The position numbers and the translations under genes were made by a program. A model generated the notes under the pieces. It saw nothing but the letters and a program-made list of their open reading frames with translations. It made no database searches and was not told where the DNA came from. Shown here one piece after another: positions 1 to 9,295 of a DNA stretch of 64,000 bases. Position 1 is the stretch's first letter. Every line of letters begins with the position of its first letter. The DNA is taken from NCBI GenBank assembly GCA_947385085.1, contig CANDJN010000005.1:15340-79339 (forward strand). Reading direction: 5' to 3'. Origin of the DNA: an uncultured Erysipelotrichaceae bacterium. GTDB lineage: Bacteria > Bacillota_I > Bacilli_A > Erysipelotrichales > Erysipelotrichaceae.

Positions 1-1
1 T

Positions 2-2560
2 TCAAGTTCCGGTATCAATGTAATGATTATCAATACACAAGCGTTTGCGACTTCTTTAAAAGAAGGCGGAAAGAGTAAAGAATCTCGTATTATTTATGAT
101 AAGCGTGATGAATTTGGTTCTCGTCGTCCGATTGATGTCATTGCGGCAAACAGGCCGATTATTATCCGTGATGAGCCACAAAAAATGGGCGGAGCGGTTA
201 CCCAAAAAGCACTTCAACGGTTTAATCCTTTATTCACTTTGAACTATTCTGCAACACATGAAGTTCAACATAATCTTATCTATGTATTAGACGCTCTTGA
301 AGCATATAATAAGTGCCTAGTTAAAAAAATTGAGGTAAAGGGTTTTGAGGTAAAGAATTTTCGTGGAACAGACAGTTATTTATATTTGGAGCAGATTGTT
401 TTATCGCCTAAGAAACCGCCTATGGCAAGGATTGAGATTGAAATTGGATATAATAAATCTATTAACCGTGAAACACGTAACTGTAATGTCGGAGATGATT
501 TATACTATCTTTCACAGGAAATGGAACAATATAAGGGATATACAATTTCTGAAATTGATCCGCTTCGTGGCACAGTTACCTTTACCAATGGAGAAGTGAT
601 TAAAGCCGGCGATGTAAATGGTGATGTATCGGAAGATGATATGCGTAGGATTCAGATTAGAGAAACTATTCTTTCTCATTTTGAAAAGGAAGAAAAGCTC
701 TTTAACTTGGGAATTAAAACATTATCTTTATTCTTTATTGATGAAGTCGCAAAGTATCGCCAGTATGACGATGATGGTAATGAATTATTAGGTGAGTATG
801 GAAAAATGTTTGAACAGGAATATGTAAGTGTTCTGAATCAATATGTTACACTTCTAGATACACCATACCAGAGATATTTGAAGTCTATTTGTAGTAATGT
901 TAGTGAAGTGCATAAAGGTTATTTTAGTATAGATAAGAAAACTGGCAGAAGTATTGATAGTCAGTTAAAGCGTGGTAGTGAGTTCTCTGATGATATTTCT
1001 GCTTATGACCTTATCTTGAAGAATAAAGAGCGTTTGTTGTCATTTGAAGAACCAACAAGATTTATTTTCTCGCATTCTGCACTTCGTGAAGGTTGGGATA
1101 ACCCTAATGTTTTCCAAATTTGCACATTAAAACACTCTGATAGTAATACTGCAAAACGACAAGAGGTAGGGCGGGGTCTTCGCCTTTGTGTAAACCAGCA
1201 TGGTAATAGAATGGATGCACAAACTTGTGGTGAAACTGTTCATGACATCAATGTGCTTACAGTTGTTGCGAGTGAAAGCTACAAAGATTTTGTGACAGAT
1301 TTACAATGTGATATTAAAAAAGTTCTTTATGATAGACCTACTGTCGCAACAAGTGATTACTTTAATGGGAAATACATTAAAGTCAATGATGAACCAGTTT
1401 TAATCGATGAAACAACAGCCAATACAATTGAGTTTTATTTGATTTCAAATGGCTATGTTGATATGAAACGTAAAGTTACAGATAAATATCGTAATGATGT
1501 TTTAACTGGAACACTTGCTCCATTGCCAGAAGAATTAAATTTGATGGCAGAGGGGATTCATACACTAATTCAGTCCGTTTATGATGATAGTGTACTAGAT
1601 GATATATTTACTGATGGACATGAATCAAAAGTTAAGGATAATCCATTGAATGAAAATTTTGCGAAAAGGGAATTTCAGGCTTTATGGAAACAAATTAATC
1701 GAAAATATGCTTATACGGTTGAATTTGATAGTACTGAACTCATAAGGAAGTCAATTGAACATATCAATGTGAAATTATTCGTATCAGAACTTCAATACAC
1801 CGCTACAATAGGTCATCAAAAAGATAAAATGAGTGAACATGAACTTAGTAGTGGAACTTCATTCAGTGGAGTAAAAACAAGAACTCAGACATTAAAACAC
1901 GCTGAAACAAGTCAAATTAAATATGATCTTATAGGCAAGGTAGCGGAAGGAACAGTTCTTACCCGCAAAACCGTTTCAAAAATACTTCAAGGATTGAATC
2001 CTAATAAATTATTTATGTTTAGATACAATCCGGAAGAATTTATCTCTAAAGTAATTAAGCTCATAAAAGAACAAAAAGCAACAATGATTGTAGAGCATAT
2101 TTCCTATGATCAAATAGAAGGTGAATATGATAGCACTATTTTTACAGCAGAAAAAAGCACACAAAGTTTTGATAAAGCGTTCCTTGCAAAAAAAGCAATT
2201 CAGGACTATGTGTTTACCGATGGATCTGCTGAAAAAAGTATAGAAAGGAAATTTGTAGAGGACTTGGATGCTGCTGATGAAGTGTGTGTATATGCCAAGC
2301 TACCTAGAACATTCCAAATTCCTACTCCTGTTGGTAACTATTCTCCAGATTGGGCGATTGCTTTTTATGAAGGAACTGTAAAGCATATTTTCTTCATTGC
2401 AGAAACGAAAGGTACTATGGATAGTTTGAATCTGAGACCAATAGAGCAGGCAAAAATATCTTGTGCGAAAAAATTGTTTAATGAAATGTCAACTAACAAT
2501 GTAAAATACCACGATGTAGATAGTTATCAAAATTTATTAAATATTATGAAATTACTATAG
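2..2560 (+). CDS. Type III restriction enzyme Res subunit, 5' truncated by window edge
   Basis: The reading frame is already open at base 2 (SSSGINVMIIN...), so the first in-window ATG at 23 is internal and the gene starts upstream. Known role of the family: ATP-dependent translocation and cleavage of DNA in complex with a Mod methyltransferase. Seen: DEPQKMGG (helicase motif II, about residue 50 of the visible part), SALREGWDNPN and QEVGRGLRL (motifs V and VI, about residues 353-390), and a C-terminal PD-(D/E)XK nuclease pattern PDWAI...FIAETKG (about residues 774-794). Walker A lies outside the window, and so must any mod gene, since none is seen downstream. The visible frame is uninterrupted, so the enzyme may be functional. 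It sits at the head of an AT-rich accessory region beside a recombinase. Confidence 0.9.
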   Translation, partial: SSSGINVMIINTQAFATSLKEGGKSKESRIIYDKRDEFGSRRPIDVIAANRPIIIRDEPQKMGGAVTQKALQRFNPLFTLNYSATHEVQHNLIYVLDALEAYNKCLVKKIEVKGFEVKNFRGTDSYLYLEQIVLSPKKPPMARIEIEIGYNKSINRETRNCNVGDDLYYLSQEMEQYKGYTISEIDPLRGTVTFTNGEVIKAGDVNGDVSEDDMRRIQIRETILSHFEKEEKLFNLGIKTLSLFFIDEVAKYRQYDDDGNELLGEYGKMFEQEYVSVLNQYVTLLDTPYQRYLKSICSNVSEVHKGYFSIDKKTGRSIDSQLKRGSEFSDDISAYDLILKNKERLLSFEEPTRFIFSHSALREGWDNPNVFQICTLKHSDSNTAKRQEVGRGLRLCVNQHGNRMDAQTCGETVHDINVLTVVASESYKDFVTDLQCDIKKVLYDRPTVATSDYFNGKYIKVNDEPVLIDETTANTIEFYLISNGYVDMKRKVTDKYRNDVLTGTLAPLPEELNLMAEGIHTLIQSVYDDSVLDDIFTDGHESKVKDNPLNENFAKREFQALWKQINRKYAYTVEFDSTELIRKSIEHINVKLFVSELQYTATIGHQKDKMSEHELSSGTSFSGVKTRTQTLKHAETSQIKYDLIGKVAEGTVLTRKTVSKILQGLNPNKLFMFRYNPEEFISKVIKLIKEQKATMIVEHISYDQIEGEYDSTIFTAEKSTQSFDKAFLAKKAIQDYVFTDGSAEKSIERKFVEDLDAADEVCVYAKLPRTFQIPTPVGNYSPDWAIAFYEGTVKHIFFIAETKGTMDSLNLRPIEQAKISCAKKLFNEMSTNNVKYHDVDSYQNLLNIMKLL

Positions 2561-2966
2561 AATTGGAAAAAATCTCCACTAGACTGATATAATATTTTTT
2601 CTTACTTTCATAGAGCTTTTGCTATAAATATCAAAAAACGAAGGTGAAGCTGTTAGATAGTCAAGAAAGTACTATAAATTTAATTGCATATGATAAAAAG
2701 AGAAAGGAGTTAGCTATTGATTCATAAGATATTATGGGTGATGTATCGATGCAATCAAAATGCTCAGAAGCACTTTCATATAAACAAAAAATAACTGTAT
2801 CTAGTTCTAATGAAAAGTATACTCAATTTATAAGCGGTTCTATGGACATGAAGTCACTCTTGCAGAAATTAATTGCTTGTAGGGTGGATAAGCGTTATGC
2901 TCATTAAAGCTCTGTCAGAATTAAAAAAGCATGACGTCATTGTGCTTTCATAAAGGTGTCTGTATC
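2561..2966. other. Intergenic stretch between res and recombinase, with one weak short ORF
   Basis: About 400 AT-rich bases. A 57-codon frame runs from ATG 2734 to TAA 2907 (begins MGDVSMQSKC, ends CRVDKRYAH). It has no well-spaced ribosome site; AAAGGAG at about 2703 is too far upstream. The hydrophilic product matches nothing I recognise. It could be a small accessory ORF of the recombinase element or a gene remnant. No clear attachment site was found. Confidence 0.3.
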
Positions 2967-4811
2967 ATGATTGATTTTATAATCGAAACGAACAACCGCT
3001 TTGTTGATTTCTACTTAAGGTTATCACGCGATGATCGAAACAAAGGTCTTTCCGTGTCCATAGAGAATCAAGATAAGATACTAACGCGCTTTGCCCAAGA
3101 TCATCATTATACCGTTAGATATCGCTATATTGATGATGGTGAAAGTGGATATTCCTTTGAACGACCAAATTTTGATCTATTAAAGTCCGATATTATTACT
3201 GGTAAAGTAAAGCGCTTATTGATCAAAGATATGTCGCGTTTAGGACGACACAACGCTCGTGCTCTCTTGTTTATGGAAGAAGCCAAAGACTACGGGTGTG
3301 AAGTCATTGCCTTAGATGATAACTATTCAAATTATCAGGATAATGACTCTACCATCGGCATTAAAACATGGCACAATGAATTGTATGTGAAAGAAGCCAG
3401 CCGCAAGGTGAGAAATGTTATCCATATGAAACAGGAGGAAGGCAATTGGTTATCCACTCCACCGTTTGGTTACCGCAAGGTAAAAAGTAAATCCAGTGAA
3501 TTAATTATTGAACCTAAAAATGCCGATACAGTGAGAAGGATTTTTGAAATGTACGCGGAAGGATACGGCATCATGAACATTGCGCGAACATTCACTAGAG
3601 AACTCATTCCCACACCCTCCCGTTCCTTACATGAATATCGTTTGGCAAACGGAATCAATGATACAACCAAGGTTAGCGATGCTTGGAACGATGCCTGCAT
3701 CCGCAGGATTTTGACGAATGAAACTTATTTAGGAACACTCGTATTGCATAAAGGAGAATGTACCAAAATAAGAGGGAAATATCAAAAGCTTCCCAGCACA
3801 AAGTGGAAGGTTTTCAAACATCATCATGAACCGATCATCGACGAGAAGCTATTTCAGATCTGCCAAGAAAAGCTCGCAAGTAAAAAGGTACGCTCCAAGC
3901 GTAAAAGAACGATTCATGAAAATGTATTTCATGGGCTATTATACTGTGCAGACTGTAACAGCCTCTTAAAGCCCTATAGAACGGCTAAAGACATACGAGA
4001 GGGAAATACCCACTATTATTGCTCAACATACCTGAAACAAGGTAAAACAGCGTGTAGTGCTAAGTCTGTCAATGAGCATCAGTTAAAAAAAGCAGTAACG
4101 ATCTTTTTAAGTCGTTGCCGCGATGAATATCAAACTTTTTTAACAAAGCAATACATTAACGAAAACAAAAAAGAAATGGAAATCAAACGTATCACTTATA
4201 AAATCCAATCTCATAAGTCTCAGATCACAAAGCTGAAACAGGAAATCAGACAGCTGATTGAAAATAAGATGAGAGAAAGCATGGCACTATCAGCTGATTA
4301 TGAACTGATACAGGAATCCTATCAATCACTGATAAACGAAAAAGCTCAACTGTTGAAGGATTGTGAAAAAAGCCTTGAAATACTCCAAAAAGAAATGCTA
4401 AGTCTTTCTCAGGGCAAGCGTCAACTTACATCCGCATTGGATGTTTTGAATGAGATGATTGATAAACAAGACTATACAAAAAAAGAATTACAAATCCTGT
4501 TCCATAAAATCGTTGTTCATGATGATCATATTGAATTTCATTGTAAAGGAAATTTTTCAAATAAAATAGATGCGACAGTCACACTGATTGATGATGCGAA
4601 CGCATCCTATCATAAGGCAATATTAAATGAAATCCAAAAGCAGGCAGATGATCAGCTATTTTCTTTGAATCGTGTTTATCAAGCATTAAAAGACCAAGGA
4701 TATCCATATTCATACAAGGGAATTTTCATGAAACACATAAAACAATTAGAAGAAGCCGGCATTGTGGAAAGACCCCACAAGAATAAGAAGGCGATTTACC
4801 ATGTGGAATAA
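2967..4811 (+). CDS. Large serine recombinase
   Basis: A site-specific recombinase of the large serine (TnpX/phage integrase) class that would integrate or excise a mobile element. From ATG 2967 the product is 614 aa. Seen: resolvase domain at residues 11-160 with the nucleophile in LRLSRDD (Ser20) and the MSRLGRHN arginine motif; recombinase domain to about 300; a zinc-ribbon CADC...YYC...C at about 330-365; a coiled-coil stretch at about 400-510; and a short winged-helix-like tail. I chose ATG 2967 because AAAGGTG lies 8 bases before it, while the upstream ATG at 2931 has no such site. No partner recombinase or directionality factor is evident nearby, so the mobilised element may be the surrounding accessory region, but that is inference. 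Confidence 0.9.
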   Translation: MIDFIIETNNRFVDFYLRLSRDDRNKGLSVSIENQDKILTRFAQDHHYTVRYRYIDDGESGYSFERPNFDLLKSDIITGKVKRLLIKDMSRLGRHNARALLFMEEAKDYGCEVIALDDNYSNYQDNDSTIGIKTWHNELYVKEASRKVRNVIHMKQEEGNWLSTPPFGYRKVKSKSSELIIEPKNADTVRRIFEMYAEGYGIMNIARTFTRELIPTPSRSLHEYRLANGINDTTKVSDAWNDACIRRILTNETYLGTLVLHKGECTKIRGKYQKLPSTKWKVFKHHHEPIIDEKLFQICQEKLASKKVRSKRKRTIHENVFHGLLYCADCNSLLKPYRTAKDIREGNTHYYCSTYLKQGKTACSAKSVNEHQLKKAVTIFLSRCRDEYQTFLTKQYINENKKEMEIKRITYKIQSHKSQITKLKQEIRQLIENKMRESMALSADYELIQESYQSLINEKAQLLKDCEKSLEILQKEMLSLSQGKRQLTSALDVLNEMIDKQDYTKKELQILFHKIVVHDDHIEFHCKGNFSNKIDATVTLIDDANASYHKAILNEIQKQADDQLFSLNRVYQALKDQGYPYSYKGIFMKHIKQLEEAGIVERPHKNKKAIYHVE

Positions 4812-4848
4812 AACTGTTAGAATGTGAAAAAATCTGTCTATTTTTTTG

Positions 4849-4926
4849 TAAAAATGTGTTTTTAATATGCTTAATAGTTTATAAAAATGTGTTTGTTATG
4901 GGTTGGAATGCTTTTAAAAATGTGTT
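4849..4926 (+). repeat. Three identical 12-bp direct repeats phased at exactly 33 bp
   Basis: TAAAAATGTGTT occurs at 4849-4860, 4882-4893 and 4915-4926, so starts are 33 bp apart twice. A degenerate fourth copy (TTAGAATGTGAA, 8 of 12) lies at 4817-4828. The third copy overlaps a possible promoter: TTGGAA 4903-4908, 16-bp spacer, TTAAAC 4925-4930. The array lies directly upstream of the ATPase start at 4965. The phasing suggests cooperative operator binding on one DNA face. Confidence 0.8.
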
Positions 4927-4964
4927 AAACTAGAATCAGTTATACGATGAGGAAGGTGATTCAC

Positions 4965-6257
4965 ATGAAACGAAACGCAATGCAGGACTTGATAAAATGG
5001 AAGTCAAGTGAAGAACGTAAGCCTATGGTCTTAAAAGGAGCACGTCAAGTGGGAAAAACTTGGATCATGAAGGAATTCGGACAAAATTATTATGATCATT
5101 ATGCATATTTTAATTTCGATGAAGAAGATGATCTAAAATCCATCTTTGAAACAAACAAGAATCCTCATCGTATCATTGAGCTTTTATCTATGATTGCGAA
5201 TGAAAAGATACTTCCAGCGAAAACATTAATTATCTTTGATGAAATTCAGGAATGTCCGGAAGCACTAAACACATTGAAATACTTCAAAGAGAAGGCAAAT
5301 GAATATCATGTTATCGCCGCCGGTAGTTTACTTGGTACCCTGCTTGCCAAGCCGAAATCCTATCCGGTAGGCATGGTTAATTTACTTGATATCTATCCGC
5401 TCGCATTCGATGAGTTTTTGGAAGCTGTGGATCCTGCCCTTTATACGTATTATATCGGTATTCAAAAGCAGCAGAAGATAGAAGATGTATTTCACCATCG
5501 TTTACTTGAGATATACCATCACTATCTTATTATTGGCGGCATGCCTGAATGCGTTTCTGCTTGGATAAAGTACAAGGATCCGGCTAAAATAAACCAAATT
5601 CAAAAGGAACTGATTGAGGTTTATGAAAATGACTTTTCCAAACACAATGGTAAGGTGAATAGTGGGCGGATTCTTATGGTATTCCGCAGTATCGTTACCC
5701 AGCTTGCGAAATCCAATGAGAAATTTGTGTATGGTGCTGTTCGTGAAGGAGCCAGAGCCCGTGACTTTGAGGAAGCGATTGAATGGCTTGTTTCCGCCGG
5801 TATGCTAATACGCGTCTATAATGTTTCAAAATTGGAACACCCTTTATCTGCCTTTGATAAATTAGACCAATTCAAACTCTTTTTGTTTGATACAGGACTG
5901 CTTAAACATATGGCCGGCATTGACAATCGTGCTATTATTTTAAAAAAGGATTATCAATTCAAAGGACCGTTAACGGAGAACTTTGTCTTACAACAGCTGC
6001 GTGGTCAATTTGAAGTAGAGCCACGCTATTACTCTCATAGAAACAGTGAGATTGATTTTGTCTTGCAATATGGTACTGATATCATTCCTATTGAAACAAA
6101 AGGAGGCGAAGATAAGTCAGCTCCTTCCTTTAAAAAATATGTCGCTGAAAACAAGCCACAGTATGCAATCCGCTATTCTACTCGTGGGTATCGCAAGGAT
6201 GGACACATTACGAATTTCCCTCTATATTTGGCAAGAAAAACAAAAGAGCTATTGTAG
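4965..6257 (+). CDS. AAA ATPase with C-terminal DUF4143 domain
   Basis: A 430-aa member of the AAA_14/DUF4143 family, often found in accessory regions; its cellular role is poorly defined. Seen: Walker A GARQVGKTW near the N-terminus, Walker B LIIFDEIQ at about residue 85, sensor-like AAGSLLG, and a C-terminal nuclease-like pattern EIDFVLQYG...PIETKGG matching an E-x-D...E-x-K core at about 360-375. Start chosen at ATG 4965 because AGGAAGGTG precedes it by 6 bases; the ATG at 4947 would place that site inside the coding frame. It appears to be a single-gene unit controlled by the phased repeats just upstream. The frame is intact. Confidence 0.88.
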   Translation: MKRNAMQDLIKWKSSEERKPMVLKGARQVGKTWIMKEFGQNYYDHYAYFNFDEEDDLKSIFETNKNPHRIIELLSMIANEKILPAKTLIIFDEIQECPEALNTLKYFKEKANEYHVIAAGSLLGTLLAKPKSYPVGMVNLLDIYPLAFDEFLEAVDPALYTYYIGIQKQQKIEDVFHHRLLEIYHHYLIIGGMPECVSAWIKYKDPAKINQIQKELIEVYENDFSKHNGKVNSGRILMVFRSIVTQLAKSNEKFVYGAVREGARARDFEEAIEWLVSAGMLIRVYNVSKLEHPLSAFDKLDQFKLFLFDTGLLKHMAGIDNRAIILKKDYQFKGPLTENFVLQQLRGQFEVEPRYYSHRNSEIDFVLQYGTDIIPIETKGGEDKSAPSFKKYVAENKPQYAIRYSTRGYRKDGHITNFPLYLARKTKELL

Positions 6258-6428
6258 CACTGCCATTACTTTGATTCTTTATTTTGATATACAAATCACA
6301 ACTTGCAGATCTATCAATCTATCGGCAAAAGCAAACACCATTTGTAAGGGTGAAATTTCTGTCATTATTGCCGATAAAGTGTTATACTATGATCAGATGA
6401 TGATATGATTTTGACAAGGAGGTATTGT

Positions 6429-7313
6429 ATGCAATATCTTTCTGTGATAGAAACAGCGAAACGATGGAACATATCAGAGCGCAGTGTAAGGAACTATTGC
6501 GCTCAAGGTCGAGTGAATGGCGCAATTCTTACGGGTAAAACATGGCGAATTCCAAAAAACGCAGAAAAGCCGACTCGTAAAATATCACAAAATGAACAAC
6601 ATTGAACGCTGTTAAATGTATTAAAAGAAGAAAAAACACGTAAGCTTCATGGCGGCATCTACCACAAAACACAAATCGACTTAACTTATAACTCAAATCA
6701 TATGGAAGGAAGCTGTTTAACCCATGATCAAACGCGATATATTTTTGAAACCAATACAATTGGCATAGGAAAAGAAGCGATAAATGTGGATGATATTATC
6801 GAAGCTTCCAATCATTTCCGCTGTATTGATATGATTATTGATAAAGCCAACCTTATGTTAAGTGAAAAATTCATAAAAGAACTTCATTACGTATTAAAAA
6901 ATGGCACCAGTGATTCCAGAACGGCTTGGTTTGCGGTAGGGGATTATAAAAAGCTTCCCAATGAAGTAGGAGGAACGGCCACTGCACTTCCGGAAGAGGT
7001 TCCCCATAAAATGAAAGCACTATTAACAGAATACAACGCTAAAAAGCAAAAAAGTCTAGAAGACATTTTAACCTTTCATGTAAAATTTGAAAGAATTCAC
7101 CCCTTTCAAAATGGTAATGGTCGCATCGGTCGGCTTATTATGTTTAAAGAATGTTTAAAAAACAACATTGTTCCGTTTATTATCGAAGACTCATTGAAGA
7201 TGTTTTATTATCGCGGCTTAAAACAATGGAATGATGAAAAAGGTTATCTTATGAATACTTGTACAACCGCACAAGATCAATATAAGACATACCTTGATTA
7301 TTTTCGGATATAA
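6429..7313 (+). pseudogene. HTH-Fic family protein interrupted by an in-frame TGA
   Basis: One continuous frame encodes an N-terminal excisionase-like HTH (MQYLSVIETAKRWNISERSV, residues 1-50) and a Fic domain, split only by TGA at 6603-6605 (codon 59). I know this HTH-Fic architecture as a single protein in Bacillota, so the TGA looks like a nonsense mutation. Fic proteins transfer AMP or related groups to target hydroxyls. Seen downstream: SNHMEG at 6693-6710, fitting the inhibitory helix [ST]xxxE[GN], and the catalytic motif HPFQNGNGRIGR at 7098, where the usual Mg-binding D/E is Asn (AAT 7110). Ribosome site AAGGAGG precedes ATG 6429. A restart at ATG 6702 has no ribosome site and would remove the inhibitory Ser. 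Confidence 0.82.
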
Positions 7314-7406
7314 GCATACAATAAGCACGATTAAGTAAAATTACAGATTAGTTCTCATTAAAGGATACGCTGCAATCATGAGTATTGTACAATTATTTAA
7401 TATAAC

Positions 7407-7436
7407 CTGACAGCGACAGAGAATGTTTGTTATAAT
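7407..7436 (+). promoter_or_regulatory. Candidate sigma-A promoter of the hipA-like gene
   Basis: CTGACA 7407-7412, 18-bp spacer and TATAAT 7431-7436, about 50 bases before ATG 7488. GAGTGAGG just before the start serves as ribosome site. Confidence 0.55.
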
Positions 7437-7487
7437 ACGAGATTGTAAAGAAAAATATTGATCATAGAAAGCCTAGGAGTGAGGTAA

Positions 7488-8654
7488 ATGAATTATGTAT
7501 TAATGAATAAAAACTTAGCGGTATTAAAGTTTTCCTATGATGAGGAAACGCACACCATTACAAAAATTCTTGAGTTGATTCATCCTGACTATGCTCCTTT
7601 AGGGATCATGGAATATAAAACAGGCATCACTAGGAAAGCTTTTAATAATTGGTGGAGAAATCGTTCAATTCCTGCTTCACGCAGTAGAATTAATGAAGTG
7701 CTGGGGGAACTGGGAATTCATACATCCATTGAATTGTTAGAAAAATGCTTTGGTCTTAGCTTGAGTGATCCTTACTGGATCAAAGAAGAACATTCTGATA
7801 TGGATTGGAAACAAGTTAATTTCTTTGAAAATGATTTCAGTGAAGATATGGGAAAGTTATTAATGGGGCAGATTCATTATTCAAATCATTTAGAAATATT
7901 TAGTCCTGATAATTCCAGCGATGGTAACTTGAAAAAGAAATGGAAGATACGAAATGGAATTCGCTATCTCATTAAGGGAGGCAACAGCTTTAACAATCAA
8001 GAACCCTTTAATGAGGTCATAGCGACAAAGCTGTATGAAAGAATTCTTGATCAAGAGGATTATGTTCCTTATGAATTACTTGAAGAAAATGACAAATTTT
8101 ATTGCGCCTGTCCTACTATGGTAACTCAAGATGAAGAGCTTGTTTCTGCTTATTATATTGATCGAATGATCAAACAAAGAGAAAATGACTCCTTATACAA
8201 GCATTTCTTAGATGCATGTGCTACGCTGAATATTCCCAATGCAAAGCTGCGCATGGATAAGATGCTTGTTTGTGATTATATCATCGCTAATTATGATCGT
8301 CATTATCGTAACTTTGGGGCAATCAGAAATGCCAATAGTCTAAAGTGGATCGGCATCGCACCGATCTTTGACAGTGGCAGTTCCTTATGGGCGATGCAGC
8401 CGACTTCAGAAATCGGCCATACCTATCGGTGTAAGCCTTTTAAAGCTTCACCAGAAGAACAATTAGAGCTTGTGAATGATTTATCCTGGCTCGATGTTGC
8501 GAAATTGGAAGGCTTTGAACAGGAAGCAGAGGACATATTGAAAAGCAATCCATTCATGGATGAAGATAGGATTAAAGCAATAGTGCAGCAAATAAAAACA
8601 AGAATCATTAAAGTTACAGATTACAAAAGAAGCTTAGAAAAAGCAAATAAATGA
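7488..8654 (+). CDS. HipA-like kinase domain protein
   Basis: A 388-aa protein with a HipA-type Ser/Thr kinase fold in its C-terminal half. Seen: IRYLIKGG (candidate ATP lysine, about residue 164), NYDRHYRNFG (catalytic Asp and metal-binding Asn, about 269-278) and PIFDSGSSL (second metal Asp, about 290). The N-terminal 120 residues (GITRKAFNNWWRNRSIPASR) look DNA-binding-like but lack a clear family match. No HipB antitoxin gene lies upstream, so this is not a standard hipBA pair. Two decayed relatives occur at 8762 and 16765. Known HipA kinases phosphorylate translation factors; the target here cannot be inferred. Confidence 0.75.
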   Translation: MNYVLMNKNLAVLKFSYDEETHTITKILELIHPDYAPLGIMEYKTGITRKAFNNWWRNRSIPASRSRINEVLGELGIHTSIELLEKCFGLSLSDPYWIKEEHSDMDWKQVNFFENDFSEDMGKLLMGQIHYSNHLEIFSPDNSSDGNLKKKWKIRNGIRYLIKGGNSFNNQEPFNEVIATKLYERILDQEDYVPYELLEENDKFYCACPTMVTQDEELVSAYYIDRMIKQRENDSLYKHFLDACATLNIPNAKLRMDKMLVCDYIIANYDRHYRNFGAIRNANSLKWIGIAPIFDSGSSLWAMQPTSEIGHTYRCKPFKASPEEQLELVNDLSWLDVAKLEGFEQEAEDILKSNPFMDEDRIKAIVQQIKTRIIKVTDYKRSLEKANK

Positions 8655-8761
8655 ATGTAGGTCATTGGTTATATTGATTAATCTTTTTCATAAGATTACA
8701 AACAATTAATGGTGTAAAATGAAAATAGACATTGTATATACTCTAAAAAATGAGTGAAATC

Positions 8762-8831
8762 AATGAAAGAATCCTCGATAAGGAAAATTATGTGTCTTAT
8801 GAATTGATTCAAGAAAATGATATATTTTATT
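8762..8831 (+). pseudogene. Short hipA-like remnant
   Basis: About 70 bp closely resemble hipA positions 8033-8105: translated NERILDKENYVSYELIQEND against the intact YERILDQEDYVPYELLEEND. The similarity stops at 8831, where the end of an IS256-type remnant begins (CGGGTTTGTC), suggesting the IS inserted into this copy. Confidence 0.75.
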
Positions 8832-9270
8832 CGGGTTTGTCAAGAAAAGTGGGGTTTGTCGTGTAAGTAAAATTTAAAAGATTAAATTTTTTTAGAGATT
8901 TTTCAATGCGGGATGCGAAGAGTTCATTCATCATGAGTTGATTTAAGATCATAGACCAATTTTGAATGTGACCTGCTTTCCACCTTTTCTCTAATTCAGT
9001 AGTACGTAAATACAACAGCTTGAATAGGGCATTTATTTGGAAATGCTCCTTTTTTGTTACTATATGAAAACTTGAATTGAATTGATTCAATTGCATTTGT
9101 TGTATAAAAAGTATTGCTATCGGATAATCAAAGCATGTGCTGAGAATATCCCAGTTTTCCTTTCAACTGCGTATTGCGGTGGATATTGTTTCTCCCATTT
9201 ATTCTTGAAAATTCCTAATTGAAAAGCCTGCAAGATTTAAAGAGTGTTTATCAAGCAAACACAGAATAGC
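8832..9270 (-). pseudogene. IS256/Mutator-family transposase remnant
   Basis: Reading the minus strand, broken frames spell the C-terminus of a Mutator-type transposase: FQLGIFKNKWEKQYPPQYA (about 9230-9170), then frame breaks, then FQINALFKLLYLRTTELEKR and GHIQNWSMILNQLMMNELFA (frame 8827-9096). The terminal bases 8832-8860 carry two GGGTTTGTC units, as expected of an IS end. No second end was found, so the element is dead and truncated. The start codon of the 89-codon frame at 9096 is incidental. Confidence 0.72.
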
Positions 9271-9295
9271 AGGCATTGATTCTATATCATATTAT

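Noticed and set aside
6046..6408. 120-codon frame overlapping the end of the DUF4143 ATPase gene
   Set aside because: Mostly inside the ATPase coding sequence in another frame; no ribosome site and no protein-like motif.
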